From Acetobacterium fimetarium (lineage in GTDB: Bacteria; Bacillota; Clostridia; Eubacteriales; Eubacteriaceae), in contig NZ_WJBC01000002.1 of assembly GCF_014284475.1 (NCBI RefSeq), positions 229,652 through 293,651 of the forward strand: DNA of 64,000 nucleotides, in the 5' to 3' direction. This document shows positions 26,222-35,098 of the stretch, piece after piece (positions within the stretch are counted from its first letter, which is position 1; every line of letters starts with the position of its first letter). The position numbers and the translations under genes were made by a program. Below the pieces are notes generated by a model. It did not search any database, was not told the DNA's origin, and saw only the letters and a list, made by a program, of their open reading frames with translations.

Positions 26222-27688
26222 TCAGCTTTCATTCCCGTCATAATCCCGGATGATGGCTTCGATCCCGGCGATGGTTTCGGCCGTAGTGAGGACATAGTCG
26301 CTCGTCGGCAGGCTGTTAAAGAACTCTTCAAAGGCATGGATGATATTGACTTCGTTAATGGCCAGGTGCTTAAAGATGGTTTCGCCATTTTGCGGATAGT
26401 GGAGAATCAGCCGGAGGGTGGGGTCTTCATTGGAGAACTCCACTGCCGAGTTCATGAACAGTCGGTCCTCGTTGATGGCAAAGCACTTTCTTTCATTACT
26501 AATCAGATCGGCATGCAGCTGTTTAATCAGGTTCAGTCGTTCACCAGCGGCAAAAGGGTGAACCATCTCTTCGGGCAGATAGACGTAGCCATCATCCATG
26601 AATTGCCGCAAGTATTTCAGGGAAAAAACATCTACCATCCCCTTGTTATCAGCCCGGAATTTATCATAAAATGGAATCACCGTCGCAAGCAGGGCGTCAA
26701 AATAAGGAAAATCCCGGTTTAGCTGTTTTTCGATCATCTCATCGGTGAAATAGCGGGAAAAACAAGGTATGGCCTGCATCACAAGTTTTGTGGGAAGCGC
26801 GTCTTCCAGGGCGTAGATCTCAAAGAGATCACGGCTGCCATGAATAAAAGCAGCACTATTGTTTAAGCGCTCTGAAAAGCAGGCATCGTATACCTGATAA
26901 AGAGTCACATCCCAATACACCACCGCGGTGGCGAGATTCTGTGACAAGGTGATCAGACGATCGGAGGTTAACAGATAATATGGAAAAACCTCGCCATCGA
27001 GCTGGGATTCGTCAGCGGAGCGGTAGTAAAAATGGGACTGATAGTCCACATTGTTGAGCAGCGACAGCGCCGTCAGTTTTTTAAAGGCCAGCAGACTTTG
27101 ATCGGCCTCGGATTCACTGCAATTGCGGGGAAAGCTGACGATATCCTGTAAAGTCAGGTTTTTCACCGCGCCCATCATTTGCTGAAAAATGTAGTCGTAG
27201 ACGGCATCCCAGTCATACGGGATCACCTGCCGGATTTGCGGCGTTGCGCTGGAAAAAAGCTCGTCGTCAATGGCGTTTTCAATCAATCGCAGCACCTTGG
27301 TTTGCCCCCTGACAATCTCCATGCCATCGGTTGGGATGGGCTTTAAGGCTTCCCCACTTTTCAAACTGATTTCTTTTGAAAAAGGGATGGTGTGTTCGGT
27401 CAGTTCCGAAATCGTTTCGATGAGGCCGATGATGGCTTTTCGGTTATAATAATTCCGGGGGCCAATGGTTTCCATTTCAAGGATGATTTTGAGTTCCGCT
27501 TCTTCCGCCGCCGACAGCCGCAAAGCTTTGCACATGCCGCGAAAGAAGGCCTTCGATGGCAGCCGCTCGCCGGATTTTACCCGCTGCAGGGTCGAACGGC
27601 TGATTTTGCCGATCTCCGCCAGGGACTGCACCGTTTCGCCGTTTTCATCAATCAGTTCTTCAATTTTTTTAGCAAATAATGACATCAT
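26222..27688 (-). CDS. XRE-type transcriptional regulator with large C-terminal domain
   Basis: About 488 residues. An N-terminal helix-turn-helix of the Cro/C1 type is visible (KKIEELIDENGETVQSLAE then ISRSTLQRVKSGERLPS). The remaining 400 residues contain no domain I recognise; they look alpha-helical and mixed, perhaps a sensor region. Start placed at ATG 27688 (a second ATG follows at once) behind AGAGGATTA. No neighbouring gene on the strand is close enough to be an obvious target, and the target is unknown. Confidence 0.8.
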   Translation of the reverse strand: MMSLFAKKIEELIDENGETVQSLAEIGKISRSTLQRVKSGERLPSKAFFRGMCKALRLSAAEEAELKIILEMETIGPRNYYNRKAIIGLIETISELTEHTIPFSKEISLKSGEALKPIPTDGMEIVRGQTKVLRLIENAIDDELFSSATPQIRQVIPYDWDAVYDYIFQQMMGAVKNLTLQDIVSFPRNCSESEADQSLLAFKKLTALSLLNNVDYQSHFYYRSADESQLDGEVFPYYLLTSDRLITLSQNLATAVVYWDVTLYQVYDACFSERLNNSAAFIHGSRDLFEIYALEDALPTKLVMQAIPCFSRYFTDEMIEKQLNRDFPYFDALLATVIPFYDKFRADNKGMVDVFSLKYLRQFMDDGYVYLPEEMVHPFAAGERLNLIKQLHADLISNERKCFAINEDRLFMNSAVEFSNEDPTLRLILHYPQNGETIFKHLAINEVNIIHAFEEFFNSLPTSDYVLTTAETIAGIEAIIRDYDGNES

Positions 27689-27813
27689 TAATCCTCTTTC
27701 TATCACTTCTAAGTTGAGATTTTTCTGGCACCGGCAGTCCGACACACCTTTTTAAACGATACCGGCGTTTCGGAAACCATCCGATGCTGAATCATTCAGT
27801 AGCGAGCTTCCTT

Positions 27814-28527
27814 TTATCGTTGCTGCCACGGTTTAGTGTGCGCAGTCCAGCCCTGGCTGATCCACCAGTCGCTGTCGGTCGGATTCCACGCCGACTGCGC
27901 CCCGGTCTGCATCCACCGAAACACGCTAAACGCGATTCTGGCACGCAGGCTCGGATGCGGGTGATTGACCCGACGGCGCGCTTTTTTTGCGACTTTAGCC
28001 GCTTTTTTCTCAAGCTCCGCGCGCTTTTTCGGTTTTAAATCGTGGATACCCATGGCGTTGCTGATCAGAGGAAACCCATACACTTTTGAGACGCAGAGCC
28101 ATTTGAGCTGCTTGGCCATGGAGTTGATCACATGATTCGGCGGCGCCCCGGCGGAGGAGGAAACGGTGATCCCGACTTTACAAAACATGCTGCCATGGGG
28201 GCGGTGGGTTACCCAGCGGTAGGCCAGATGGTCCATCAGATTCTTCATCGCGCCGCTCATCTCCATGACATAGTTCGGACTATCGAGGATGATCACGTCA
28301 GCCCATTCCAGCGCCAGCGCGATCGGCTGGACCGTGTCGGCATCGGGGCAATGCGTTTCCCCCTTTAAAAAGCAGGCGTTGCAGCCCACACAAAAACCAG
28401 GACCGTCCTGGGGCAGAAAAAACTCCCGCACCTCGTCGTCGGCCGCTTTCAGTTGCTTCAATACCGCCTCGGTCATGGTGTAGGTTACGCCATGGTGCGT
28501 TTGACCATGGATGATGGTGATGTTCAT
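27814..28527 (-). CDS. Flavodoxin-fold NAD(P)H-dependent oxidoreductase
   Basis: 237 residues. The N-terminus IIHGQTHHGVTYTMTEAVL is the FMN phosphate loop of flavodoxin-like reductases. CVGCNACFLKGETHCPD is the Cys-containing loop of the iron-sulfur flavoprotein / multimeric flavodoxin WrbA subgroup, though the spacing is too sparse to be sure of a cluster. SPNYVMEMSGAMKNLMDHLAY is the second FMN loop. The C-terminus is basic and Trp-rich. Physiological role unknown. Confidence 0.82.
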   Translation of the reverse strand: MNITIIHGQTHHGVTYTMTEAVLKQLKAADDEVREFFLPQDGPGFCVGCNACFLKGETHCPDADTVQPIALALEWADVIILDSPNYVMEMSGAMKNLMDHLAYRWVTHRPHGSMFCKVGITVSSSAGAPPNHVINSMAKQLKWLCVSKVYGFPLISNAMGIHDLKPKKRAELEKKAAKVAKKARRRVNHPHPSLRARIAFSVFRWMQTGAQSAWNPTDSDWWISQGWTAHTKPWQQR

Positions 28528-28642
28528 TTTAGCTCCCCGCTTTCTTGCTGATTTTGCCCGAGTTTCCCCGGTTTTGGTTTGTTTGACTGGTTAAGTTTCC
28601 CGGCACCGTCAGCGCCGGTACCAGGGCTATTTTTGTTAATGG

Positions 28643-28672
28643 TTGTTTTTTACTTTATTTTTGTACTATAAT
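28643..28672 (+). promoter_or_regulatory. Likely vegetative promoter of the cysteine synthase gene
   Basis: TTGTTT (28643-28648) and TATAAT (28667-28672) are separated by 18 bases and lie 41 bases upstream of the start codon. No T-box or SAM-type leader is seen. Confidence 0.55.
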
Positions 28673-28713
28673 AAAGGTATACACTGATACTATTCACAGA
28701 AAGGATTACGCAA

Positions 28714-29619
28714 TTGCAGACATTCATTCAAAACAATATTTTAGAAACCATCGGCCATACGCCGATGGTTCGGATCAATCATTTGAATCCCAACCCCAAG
28801 GTGGAAATCCTGGCGAAGGTTGAAGGCTTTAATCCAACCGGCAGCATCAAGGACCGGATTGCTCTTAAAATGCTGGAGCAGGCCGAGGCGGAAGGTGTTT
28901 TAACCAAAGACAAGATCATCATCGAACCGACCAGCGGCAATACCGGGATTGGTTTGGCCATGATTGCGGCCGTCAAGGGTTATCAGCTGGAAATCGTCAT
29001 GAGCGAAGCTGTCTCGATCGAACGCCGTAAAATGATTCAGGCCTTTGGTGCGACCGTCACGCTGACCTCCCCCACCGAAGGCACCGATGGCGCGATCCGC
29101 AAGGTTCGGCAATTGACTGCTGAGTATCCGGAGCGTTATTTCAATCCGGATCAGTTCAGCAACAAATACAACAAGCTCGCCCATTATTCCACCACGGCCG
29201 AGGAAATCTGGGAACAGACCCAGGGAAAAGTCACCCACATCGTTTCCGCTTTAGGGACTTCCGGCACCATTATGGGAGTCGGTATGGGACTTCGCCATCA
29301 CAATCCCGAAGTGAAAATTGTGGAAGCTCAGCCGGTCCTAAATCATTATATCCAGGGCCTTAAAAACATGGAAGAAGCGATTGTTCCGGCGCTGTATCAA
29401 CCCGAAGCCATTGATGAACATATCATGGTTGAATCGGAAATCGCTTTTGATTTTGCCCGTCAAATTGTCAAAAAAGAAGGGATCTTTGTCGGCATGAGCA
29501 GCGGCGCGGCGATGTATGCCGCGGCCGAAGTGGCCCAAAAAATTGATGCCGGAGTGATTGTGGTGATCTTCCCTGACCGCGGCGAAAAATATCTCAGCAC
29601 CGATTTATTCAAGCTGTAA
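28714..29619 (+). CDS. Cysteine synthase (O-acetylserine sulfhydrylase)
   Basis: A 301-residue PLP enzyme that makes cysteine from O-acetylserine and sulfide. The PLP lysine is in NPTGSIKDRIALKM, the substrate loop is EPTSGNTGIGLAM, and GTSGTIMGVG is the phosphate-binding loop. VGMSSGAAMYAA and IFPDRGEKYLSTDLF complete the family pattern. The length is typical of CysK/CysM. Start is TTG 28714 behind AAAGGATT. CysK and CysM cannot be separated from sequence alone here. Confidence 0.93.
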   Translation: MQTFIQNNILETIGHTPMVRINHLNPNPKVEILAKVEGFNPTGSIKDRIALKMLEQAEAEGVLTKDKIIIEPTSGNTGIGLAMIAAVKGYQLEIVMSEAVSIERRKMIQAFGATVTLTSPTEGTDGAIRKVRQLTAEYPERYFNPDQFSNKYNKLAHYSTTAEEIWEQTQGKVTHIVSALGTSGTIMGVGMGLRHHNPEVKIVEAQPVLNHYIQGLKNMEEAIVPALYQPEAIDEHIMVESEIAFDFARQIVKKEGIFVGMSSGAAMYAAAEVAQKIDAGVIVVIFPDRGEKYLSTDLFKL

Positions 29620-29750
29620 ACCGTCACCGGCAAGTCAGACCGGGTCCGCTTGCGAAAGCGATGCAGGGCCCGGCGGTCGCCAAAACAGATTATTTTCACA
29701 ATTATCTGCTAAGTTTTGTTGCAACTGGCACCGCCAGCTGCCGTCTGCTT

Positions 29751-29910
29751 GACATTTACGCGTTTGCATTTTCCTGCGATCCTTGATATCAGTTTAGCAG
29801 TTTTATCATGATCTGCCAATAATTATTTATCAATCGCAGGAGGCCGAACCGATCAATAAACAAACGTTGTTGATGCATGCCACCGGCTTTCTTAACAGCC
29901 TTGCTGTCGG
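29751..29910 (+). pseudogene. Decayed copy of the leader and start of the QueG-like gene
   Basis: These 160 bases resemble 34115-34268, the upstream region and first codons of the intact QueG-like gene. Shared stretches include TTTGCATTTTCCTG, AGCAGTTTTATCATGATC, AGGAGGCCGAACC and TTGTTGATGCATGCCAC. The ATG is mutated (ATC) and homology ends after about 17 codons, so it is a remnant. The rest of the gap between the cysteine synthase stop and the chemoreceptor (29620-30243) shows no gene, only a 7-bp hairpin (ATGGATC / GATCCAT near 30122-30141). Confidence 0.75.
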
Positions 29911-30243
29911 CGACGTTGGTCAAGCGCATTTTTTGAAGTGGCAAATTTTCTTTTAAAAAATTCCCCTCATTGCCCCTAATCCCCGAAGCCCCTCTGTCTT
30001 AAATTGATAAATTATTGTCACGTGAATCCCCCGATTAGTTGAGCCAGGTCGTAGCGACGTCGCCGTTGAACCGAGAATTTATCATGGTTTTCGGGATGCA
30101 ATAGTGCTATAATCAGAAAGGATGGATCGGCTATTGATCCATGCAGGCATTTATTCTTATGTAATAGCCCGAATCGTCGTTTCAGTTTTCTGCGAATGGC
30201 ATGGTCTGGGTGAATGAAAATTATATTTAAGGGGGAATTATTG

Positions 30244-32895
30244 ATGAACGAAAACCAGGAACCGACGGTGGAACAAGCTGGCGCTGGGCCGACTGAGCCC
30301 CAGCGCCGAGGGCGAATCGCCACCAAACTGCTGCTATTTACGGTAGCGATGATCGCTTTGGCGGTACTGACACTGGGAATTATTTCTTTTAATTTGGGTA
30401 CATCCGTTTTGTCAAACCTGGCCGGAATGCATGTTACGGGCGCTTCTGACGCCGCCGTGCTTAATGCAATCGCCACTTTGAGAAACCAGATTCTGCTGGT
30501 CTCCGTGCTGATTCTCATCGTTGGCGGCATCGCGGCTTATGTGATGGCGCAGAAGTTTGTCAAACCCCTGATCCGGCTCAAGGAAGTGGCCGATCAGGTG
30601 GCGCTGGGCAAAGTGGATGTGAACATCGAACTGACCACCAATGATGAAATTGGCGATCTGCTGCTGAGCTTGAAGACGCTGAACGAAAATAACCGGCAGA
30701 AGGCGGAAGCGGCCCGGTCGATGGCCAATGGAGATTTTGCGGTTGAAATCATTCCGCAGTCGGAGGACGATCTGCTGGCCTATTCCCTGATCGATGTGCT
30801 CAAGGAAATGAACAAGGTTCACAACGGCGTCGTCCGACTGGGAAATGCGGCCCTGGAAGGGCGACTGAATGAGCGGGGCAACACCAATGAGTACCGCGGG
30901 GCCTACAAGGACCTGATCATTGCCCTGAACAATGTCATCAATACTTTTGTCAAGCCCCTGAAAGTTGCCAACAAAGCCATTGAGCGCATCGGCAACGGGG
31001 TTATTCCACCCAAAATCACCACCGAATACAAGGGTGATTTCAACGATCTCAAAACCCATATCAACGCCTGTATCGACGGCCTCGGCGCCCTGACTGAAAC
31101 CGGCGACGTGATGCATCGACTTTGCGGCAATGATTTTTCGGCCCGGGTCGAAGGCCATTATTTGGGCATCTTTGGCGATCTGGCCGCCTCGGTCAATGCG
31201 GTCCAGGGGAACTTTACCCAGATTCATGCGCTTGTCAATAACGTTGCCAATGGCGATTTGCACAATTACGATGAGCTGGTGGCGGCTGGCAAACGCAGTG
31301 ATGCGGATGAATTTATTCCGAGTCTGATCCAGATGATTGAAAATATCCACGCTCTGGTTGCCGAAGCCGATGAAATGACCCGACTGGCTGTCGCCGGGGA
31401 GCTCGACCATCGCGGCGACCCTTCCCGCTTCCATGGCGAATACGCCTTGGTTGTTTCCGGCTTCAACCGCACCCTGGATGCCATCATCGAACCGATCCAG
31501 GCCACTTCAGTGGCTTTGGATGAACTGTCAAAGGGAAATCTCAGCGTTTCGATGGATGGCGATTATCAGGGCCAGCACGGGCGGATCAAGGAAACCATGA
31601 ACCGGACCATCAGCTTCCTGAAAAACTATGTCTCGGATATCACCACCGTCCTTGAGCGCATCGGCGCGGGAGATCTCAATCAGGAGATCCGCGCCTATTA
31701 CCATGGGGATTATAATGCGGCCAAGCTGGTCATAAACAGTATCACCACCAATTTGAGCGAGGTGATGGCGGACATCGATATCGGTGCCGGGCAGGTGGAA
31801 TCTGGGGCCGTTCAAATTGCCAACGCTGCTCAGGCCTTATCCCAGGGCACCACGGAACAGGCCAGTTCGATTCAGGAACTCACCGCTTCCATCGAAGAAG
31901 TGGCTGCGGAAACCAAGCGCAACGCCGCCAATGCCAACGAGGCCAATGAACGGGCGCTTGAAGTGCGGGCCAACGCGGAAGTCGGCAATGAGCAAATGTC
32001 GAAGATGGTTGCAGCCATGGTCGAAATCAACGAGTCATCCAATAATATTTCCAAGATCATCAAGGTCATTGACGACATCGCTTTCCAGACCAATATTCTG
32101 GCCTTGAACGCGGCCGTGGAAGCAGCCCGGGCCGGACAGCACGGCAAGGGTTTTGCCGTGGTGGCGGAAGAAGTCCGCACCCTGGCGGCCCGCAGTGCCG
32201 AAGCCGCCAAGGAAACCACAGGCCTGATTGAAGGATCGATCGACAAGGTGACGGTCGGTACCAAAATTGCCGACGAAACCGCTCAAAGTCTGGTGGGCAT
32301 TCTGAATGAAATTGAAAAAGTGACGACCCTGGTCGGCAACATTGCCCGGGCCTCCAATGATCAGGCTGCCGAGATTGCGCAAGTTACCGTGGGCATCGAG
32401 CAGGTCTCAAATGTGGTTCAAACCAACGCGGCGACGTCCGAAGAAAGCGCCGCTTCCAGCGAAGAGCTTTCCAGCCAGGCCGAAATGCTTAAACAGATGA
32501 TCAGCACCTTTAAACTGAAAACCGAAAGCAAGGCCAACAAAGAAACCACCAGCAAAGCGCTTGTCTTACTGGAAGAAATGGCGGGACGGCCCGCTGTGGT
32601 CACGATGGACTGGCAAACCCAGGTCGATCTGATTGCCGGCGAGGTTGATAAGATGGGCTATCAGGATATCGCGGTCATGGACCTGGCCGGTCATGCCAGG
32701 TATCTCAAAGAAAGCGGTGAGTTTGATGCCTGGGGTGAATACTGGTATGAAGCCGGCTTTAACGGCGAAACGGCCATTTCTGAAGAAACGATCAGTAAAG
32801 TCAGCAATGAAGCGGTAATTTTTGATGTGGCTCCCATAAAAGCCAATGGCCGGGTGTTGGCTCTGCTGGTCGGCCGACGGGCCCCGGCCTGCTAG
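30244..32895 (+). CDS. Methyl-accepting chemotaxis protein with repeated HAMP domains and C-terminal extension
   Basis: 883 residues. Two membrane helices (about 25-50 and 80-105) flank a very short outside loop of roughly 30 residues. Repeated HAMP-type units follow (FVKPLIRLKEVADQVALGKVDV, then several similar about every 90 residues), then the signalling hairpin with [37 protein letters not shown]. After the hairpin comes a 110-residue extension (from VVTMDWQTQVDLIAGEVD to the end) that may be a sensor domain. With so little outside, it probably senses a cytoplasmic or membrane signal. Start at ATG 30244 behind AAGGGGG. Confidence 0.92.
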   Translation: MNENQEPTVEQAGAGPTEPQRRGRIATKLLLFTVAMIALAVLTLGIISFNLGTSVLSNLAGMHVTGASDAAVLNAIATLRNQILLVSVLILIVGGIAAYVMAQKFVKPLIRLKEVADQVALGKVDVNIELTTNDEIGDLLLSLKTLNENNRQKAEAARSMANGDFAVEIIPQSEDDLLAYSLIDVLKEMNKVHNGVVRLGNAALEGRLNERGNTNEYRGAYKDLIIALNNVINTFVKPLKVANKAIERIGNGVIPPKITTEYKGDFNDLKTHINACIDGLGALTETGDVMHRLCGNDFSARVEGHYLGIFGDLAASVNAVQGNFTQIHALVNNVANGDLHNYDELVAAGKRSDADEFIPSLIQMIENIHALVAEADEMTRLAVAGELDHRGDPSRFHGEYALVVSGFNRTLDAIIEPIQATSVALDELSKGNLSVSMDGDYQGQHGRIKETMNRTISFLKNYVSDITTVLERIGAGDLNQEIRAYYHGDYNAAKLVINSITTNLSEVMADIDIGAGQVESGAVQIANAAQALSQGTTEQASSIQELTASIEEVAAETKRNAANANEANERALEVRANAEVGNEQMSKMVAAMVEINESSNNISKIIKVIDDIAFQTNILALNAAVEAARAGQHGKGFAVVAEEVRTLAARSAEAAKETTGLIEGSIDKVTVGTKIADETAQSLVGILNEIEKVTTLVGNIARASNDQAAEIAQVTVGIEQVSNVVQTNAATSEESAASSEELSSQAEMLKQMISTFKLKTESKANKETTSKALVLLEEMAGRPAVVTMDWQTQVDLIAGEVDKMGYQDIAVMDLAGHARYLKESGEFDAWGEYWYEAGFNGETAISEETISKVSNEAVIFDVAPIKANGRVLALLVGRRAPAC

Positions 32896-32927
32896 GCAAT
32901 GACGTAATAAACAGCACTGCCTTGATA

Positions 32928-32966
32928 AAAAAACATCCCGTCGTGGAAAACGACGGGATGTTTTTT
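32928..32966. terminator. Bidirectional terminator between chemoreceptor and msrAB genes
   Basis: A 17-base arm, AAAAAACATCCCGTCGT, and its exact complement, ACGACGGGATGTTTTTT, flank a 5-base loop. It serves both convergent genes. Confidence 0.93.
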
Positions 32967-33003
32967 ATTGGCGGCCACACCCCCCAGACCTTCATCGAAT
33001 GCG

Positions 33004-33957
33004 TTACTTTACAAGGGGCAGATATTCCCCATAACCGGCCGCTGCCATCTCTTCTTTCGGGATGAATTTTAAAGCGGCACTGTTGATGCAATAGCGCAGA
33101 CCGCCCTTTTCTTTTGGCCCATCATCAAAAACGTGGCCCAGATGGGCATCCCCTATTTTGCTTCGGACCTCGGTCCGTGCCATTTGCAGACTCTTGTCCG
33201 TAACTTCCACAAGCATCGCTGCCTCAATCGGCCGGGCAAAACTAGGCCAGCCGCATCCCGATTCAAACTTGTCGGTTGAGACAAAAAGCGGTTGTCCGGT
33301 TGTGATATCGACATAAATGCCGGCTTTGAATTCATCGAAATAGGCATTATCAAACGGCGGCTCCGTCGCATTGTGCTGAGTCACATCATACTGCAGATCG
33401 GTCAGTGCTTCTTTGAGCTGAGCGTTTGTTTTTTTAGAATACTGATGGCTTAAATCAACGGCGGTCCTGGCCTGCTCAAACTTGCCCGATCCGATATGAC
33501 AATAGCCATGCGGATTTTTATCCAGATACTTCTGGTGCTCGGTTTCCGCCCGGTAATAATTGCGCAGCGGCTTGACTTCAATGGCAATTTTTTCCCGGTA
33601 CTGCTTTTGCAGCTGCGCAATCGCATCATCGATGACGGCTTGATCGCGCGGATCGGTGAAGTAGATGCCGGTCCGGTATTGCGTGCCGGTGTCACCGCCC
33701 TGGCGGTTGAGGCTGACCGGATTGATGACATCAAAATACAGCTTCAGGATAAAGGGTAATCGGATGCTGCTGTCATCATAAATAACTTTGACTGTTTCCG
33801 CATGACCGGTATTGTGATGGCAGACTTGTGCGTATGTCGGTTTTTCAGTCTTTCCATTGGCGTAACCGACCTCCGTTTCCAGCACACCGGCAATATTTTC
33901 AAAATACTTTTCGGTCCCCCAGAAACAGCCGCCGGCCAGATAAATTTCTTTTTGCAT
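33004..33957 (-). CDS. msrAB: Bifunctional peptide methionine sulfoxide reductase MsrA/MsrB
   Basis: A 317-residue fusion that repairs oxidised methionine: MsrA reduces the S form and MsrB the R form. The MsrA part has the catalytic [12 protein letters not shown] near the start and GYANG. The MsrB part has [23 protein letters not shown] [12 protein letters not shown], and the catalytic Cys in [12 protein letters not shown]. The two CxxC zinc pairs of many MsrB proteins are not seen. A GGAGGAAAT ribosome binding site precedes the ATG. It ends at the shared terminator. Confidence 0.95.
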   Translation of the reverse strand: MQKEIYLAGGCFWGTEKYFENIAGVLETEVGYANGKTEKPTYAQVCHHNTGHAETVKVIYDDSSIRLPFILKLYFDVINPVSLNRQGGDTGTQYRTGIYFTDPRDQAVIDDAIAQLQKQYREKIAIEVKPLRNYYRAETEHQKYLDKNPHGYCHIGSGKFEQARTAVDLSHQYSKKTNAQLKEALTDLQYDVTQHNATEPPFDNAYFDEFKAGIYVDITTGQPLFVSTDKFESGCGWPSFARPIEAAMLVEVTDKSLQMARTEVRSKIGDAHLGHVFDDGPKEKGGLRYCINSAALKFIPKEEMAAAGYGEYLPLVK

Positions 33958-33972
33958 TGTTATTTCCTCCGT

Positions 33973-34094
33973 TCATTTGTGGATAATATCCAGCTGATTT
34001 TCAAGGCGCCGCGCACGAACCATTCCGCTAATCAGATTCAGCGGCAGGGGTTCATCCATTGGAAATTGAACCGAACCCTTTCCCTGTTTGTAAA
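33973..34094 (-). pseudogene. C-terminal fragment of a DUF1801 (YdhG-like) gene
   Basis: The minus strand reads LAVYKQGKGSVQFPMDEPLP then NLISGMVRARRLENQLDIIHK and a stop, which is the end of a DUF1801/iron-chaperone-like protein. The sequence before it is unrelated leader DNA of the QueG-like gene. The matching front part lies at 39893-40127, and the two share about 40 bases (AATTGAACCGAACCC onward), so one gene was split by a rearrangement. Confidence 0.75.
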
Positions 34095-34214
34095 CCGCAA
34101 GCTACTGTCGGCCTGACATTTACTCTTTTGCATTTTCCTGCTATACTTAATATCAGATTAGCAGTTTTATCATGATCCGCCAATCAATATTTTCAAAATC
34201 AGGAGGCCGAACCA

Positions 34215-35027
34215 ATGAATAAACAAGAGTTGTTGATGCATGCCACAAGCTTTCTGGAAAGCCTTCCAGACAATACCATCGCAGCCGAGTTTGCGATGTC
34301 AAAAAAAGTGGTGGGATTAAAAATTTATGATGCGCCGATTCTGGCAATTGGAAATGCAAATGATCCCTACTTCAGATCGTTCAAAGATAAAATGATCATC
34401 GGAAATCATTTTATTTTACCGGCGGAATGGCTGCCGGAAGCGCAAACGGTGATTTCTTTCTTCCTACCCTACACCAGTGACGTCCGGGCCGGCAACAAAA
34501 GGGAGCCATTCTGGCCCGCCGAAGAGTGGCTGCATGCCCGGGTTGAAGGACAGACCGTCGTCACAAAAATGGCTCAGTATATACAGGCCGAACTGGCGAA
34601 AGCCGGTTATCAGAGTGTCATCCCGACGCTGGATCCGCGGTTTGAAATCCGCAAAAGCACGGATCCGGGTGAACAACCATTTGCCAGCAACTGGTCGGAA
34701 CGGCACGTGGCCTTTGTCTGCGGTCTGGGCACTTTTGGCCTGTCCAAGGGGCTGATCACCGCCAGGGGAATGGCCGGCAGACTCGGGAGTCTGATCACAA
34801 ACCTGCCGCTGACGGCGGATGAACGGCCGTACACTGAGATATATCAATACTGCAGCCAATGCGGCGCCTGCGTCAAACAGTGTCCGGCGGCGGCCATCTC
34901 AATTGAAGCCGGTAAAAATCATCGGCGCTGTTCCGACTTTCTCGACGCGACCGCTGAAAAGTTCAAGCCCCGTTATGGCTGTGGCAAATGCCAGGTAAAC
35001 GTCCCCTGCGAGAGCCGCATTCCCTGA
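34215..35027 (+). CDS. QueG-like 4Fe-4S double-cluster protein
   Basis: 270 residues. The C-terminal half has the cluster-binding motifs CSQCGACVKQCPAAAI and, about 35 residues later, CGKCQVNVPCESRIP, the double-cluster arrangement of the epoxyqueuosine reductase (QueG) group. FVCGLGTFGLSKGLITARG and GSLITNLPL match the QueG core. The N-terminal cobalamin-binding region is shorter than in true QueG (about 380 residues), so it may be a related reductase of unknown substrate common in anaerobes. The ATG follows AGGAGGCCGAACCA. Partial copies lie at 29751-29910 and 40363-40764. Confidence 0.82.
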   Translation: MNKQELLMHATSFLESLPDNTIAAEFAMSKKVVGLKIYDAPILAIGNANDPYFRSFKDKMIIGNHFILPAEWLPEAQTVISFFLPYTSDVRAGNKREPFWPAEEWLHARVEGQTVVTKMAQYIQAELAKAGYQSVIPTLDPRFEIRKSTDPGEQPFASNWSERHVAFVCGLGTFGLSKGLITARGMAGRLGSLITNLPLTADERPYTEIYQYCSQCGACVKQCPAAAISIEAGKNHRRCSDFLDATAEKFKPRYGCGKCQVNVPCESRIP

Positions 35028-35098
35028 TCGCCGGTTTCAAAGCCTCCATTCTAATTTTGTGGCAATCGGAGTTTAAATTTTATCACCTCACGATTCCG

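Noticed and set aside
28580..28615. Further REP-like copy (GTTAAGTTTCCCGGCACCG)
   Set aside because: Only partial similarity and outside the dense region; could be chance, so not counted.
29720..29750. Sigma-54 promoter suggested by TGGCAC
   Set aside because: The downstream TTGCA box is missing at the right distance; the TGGCAC belongs to a degenerate REP-like half copy.
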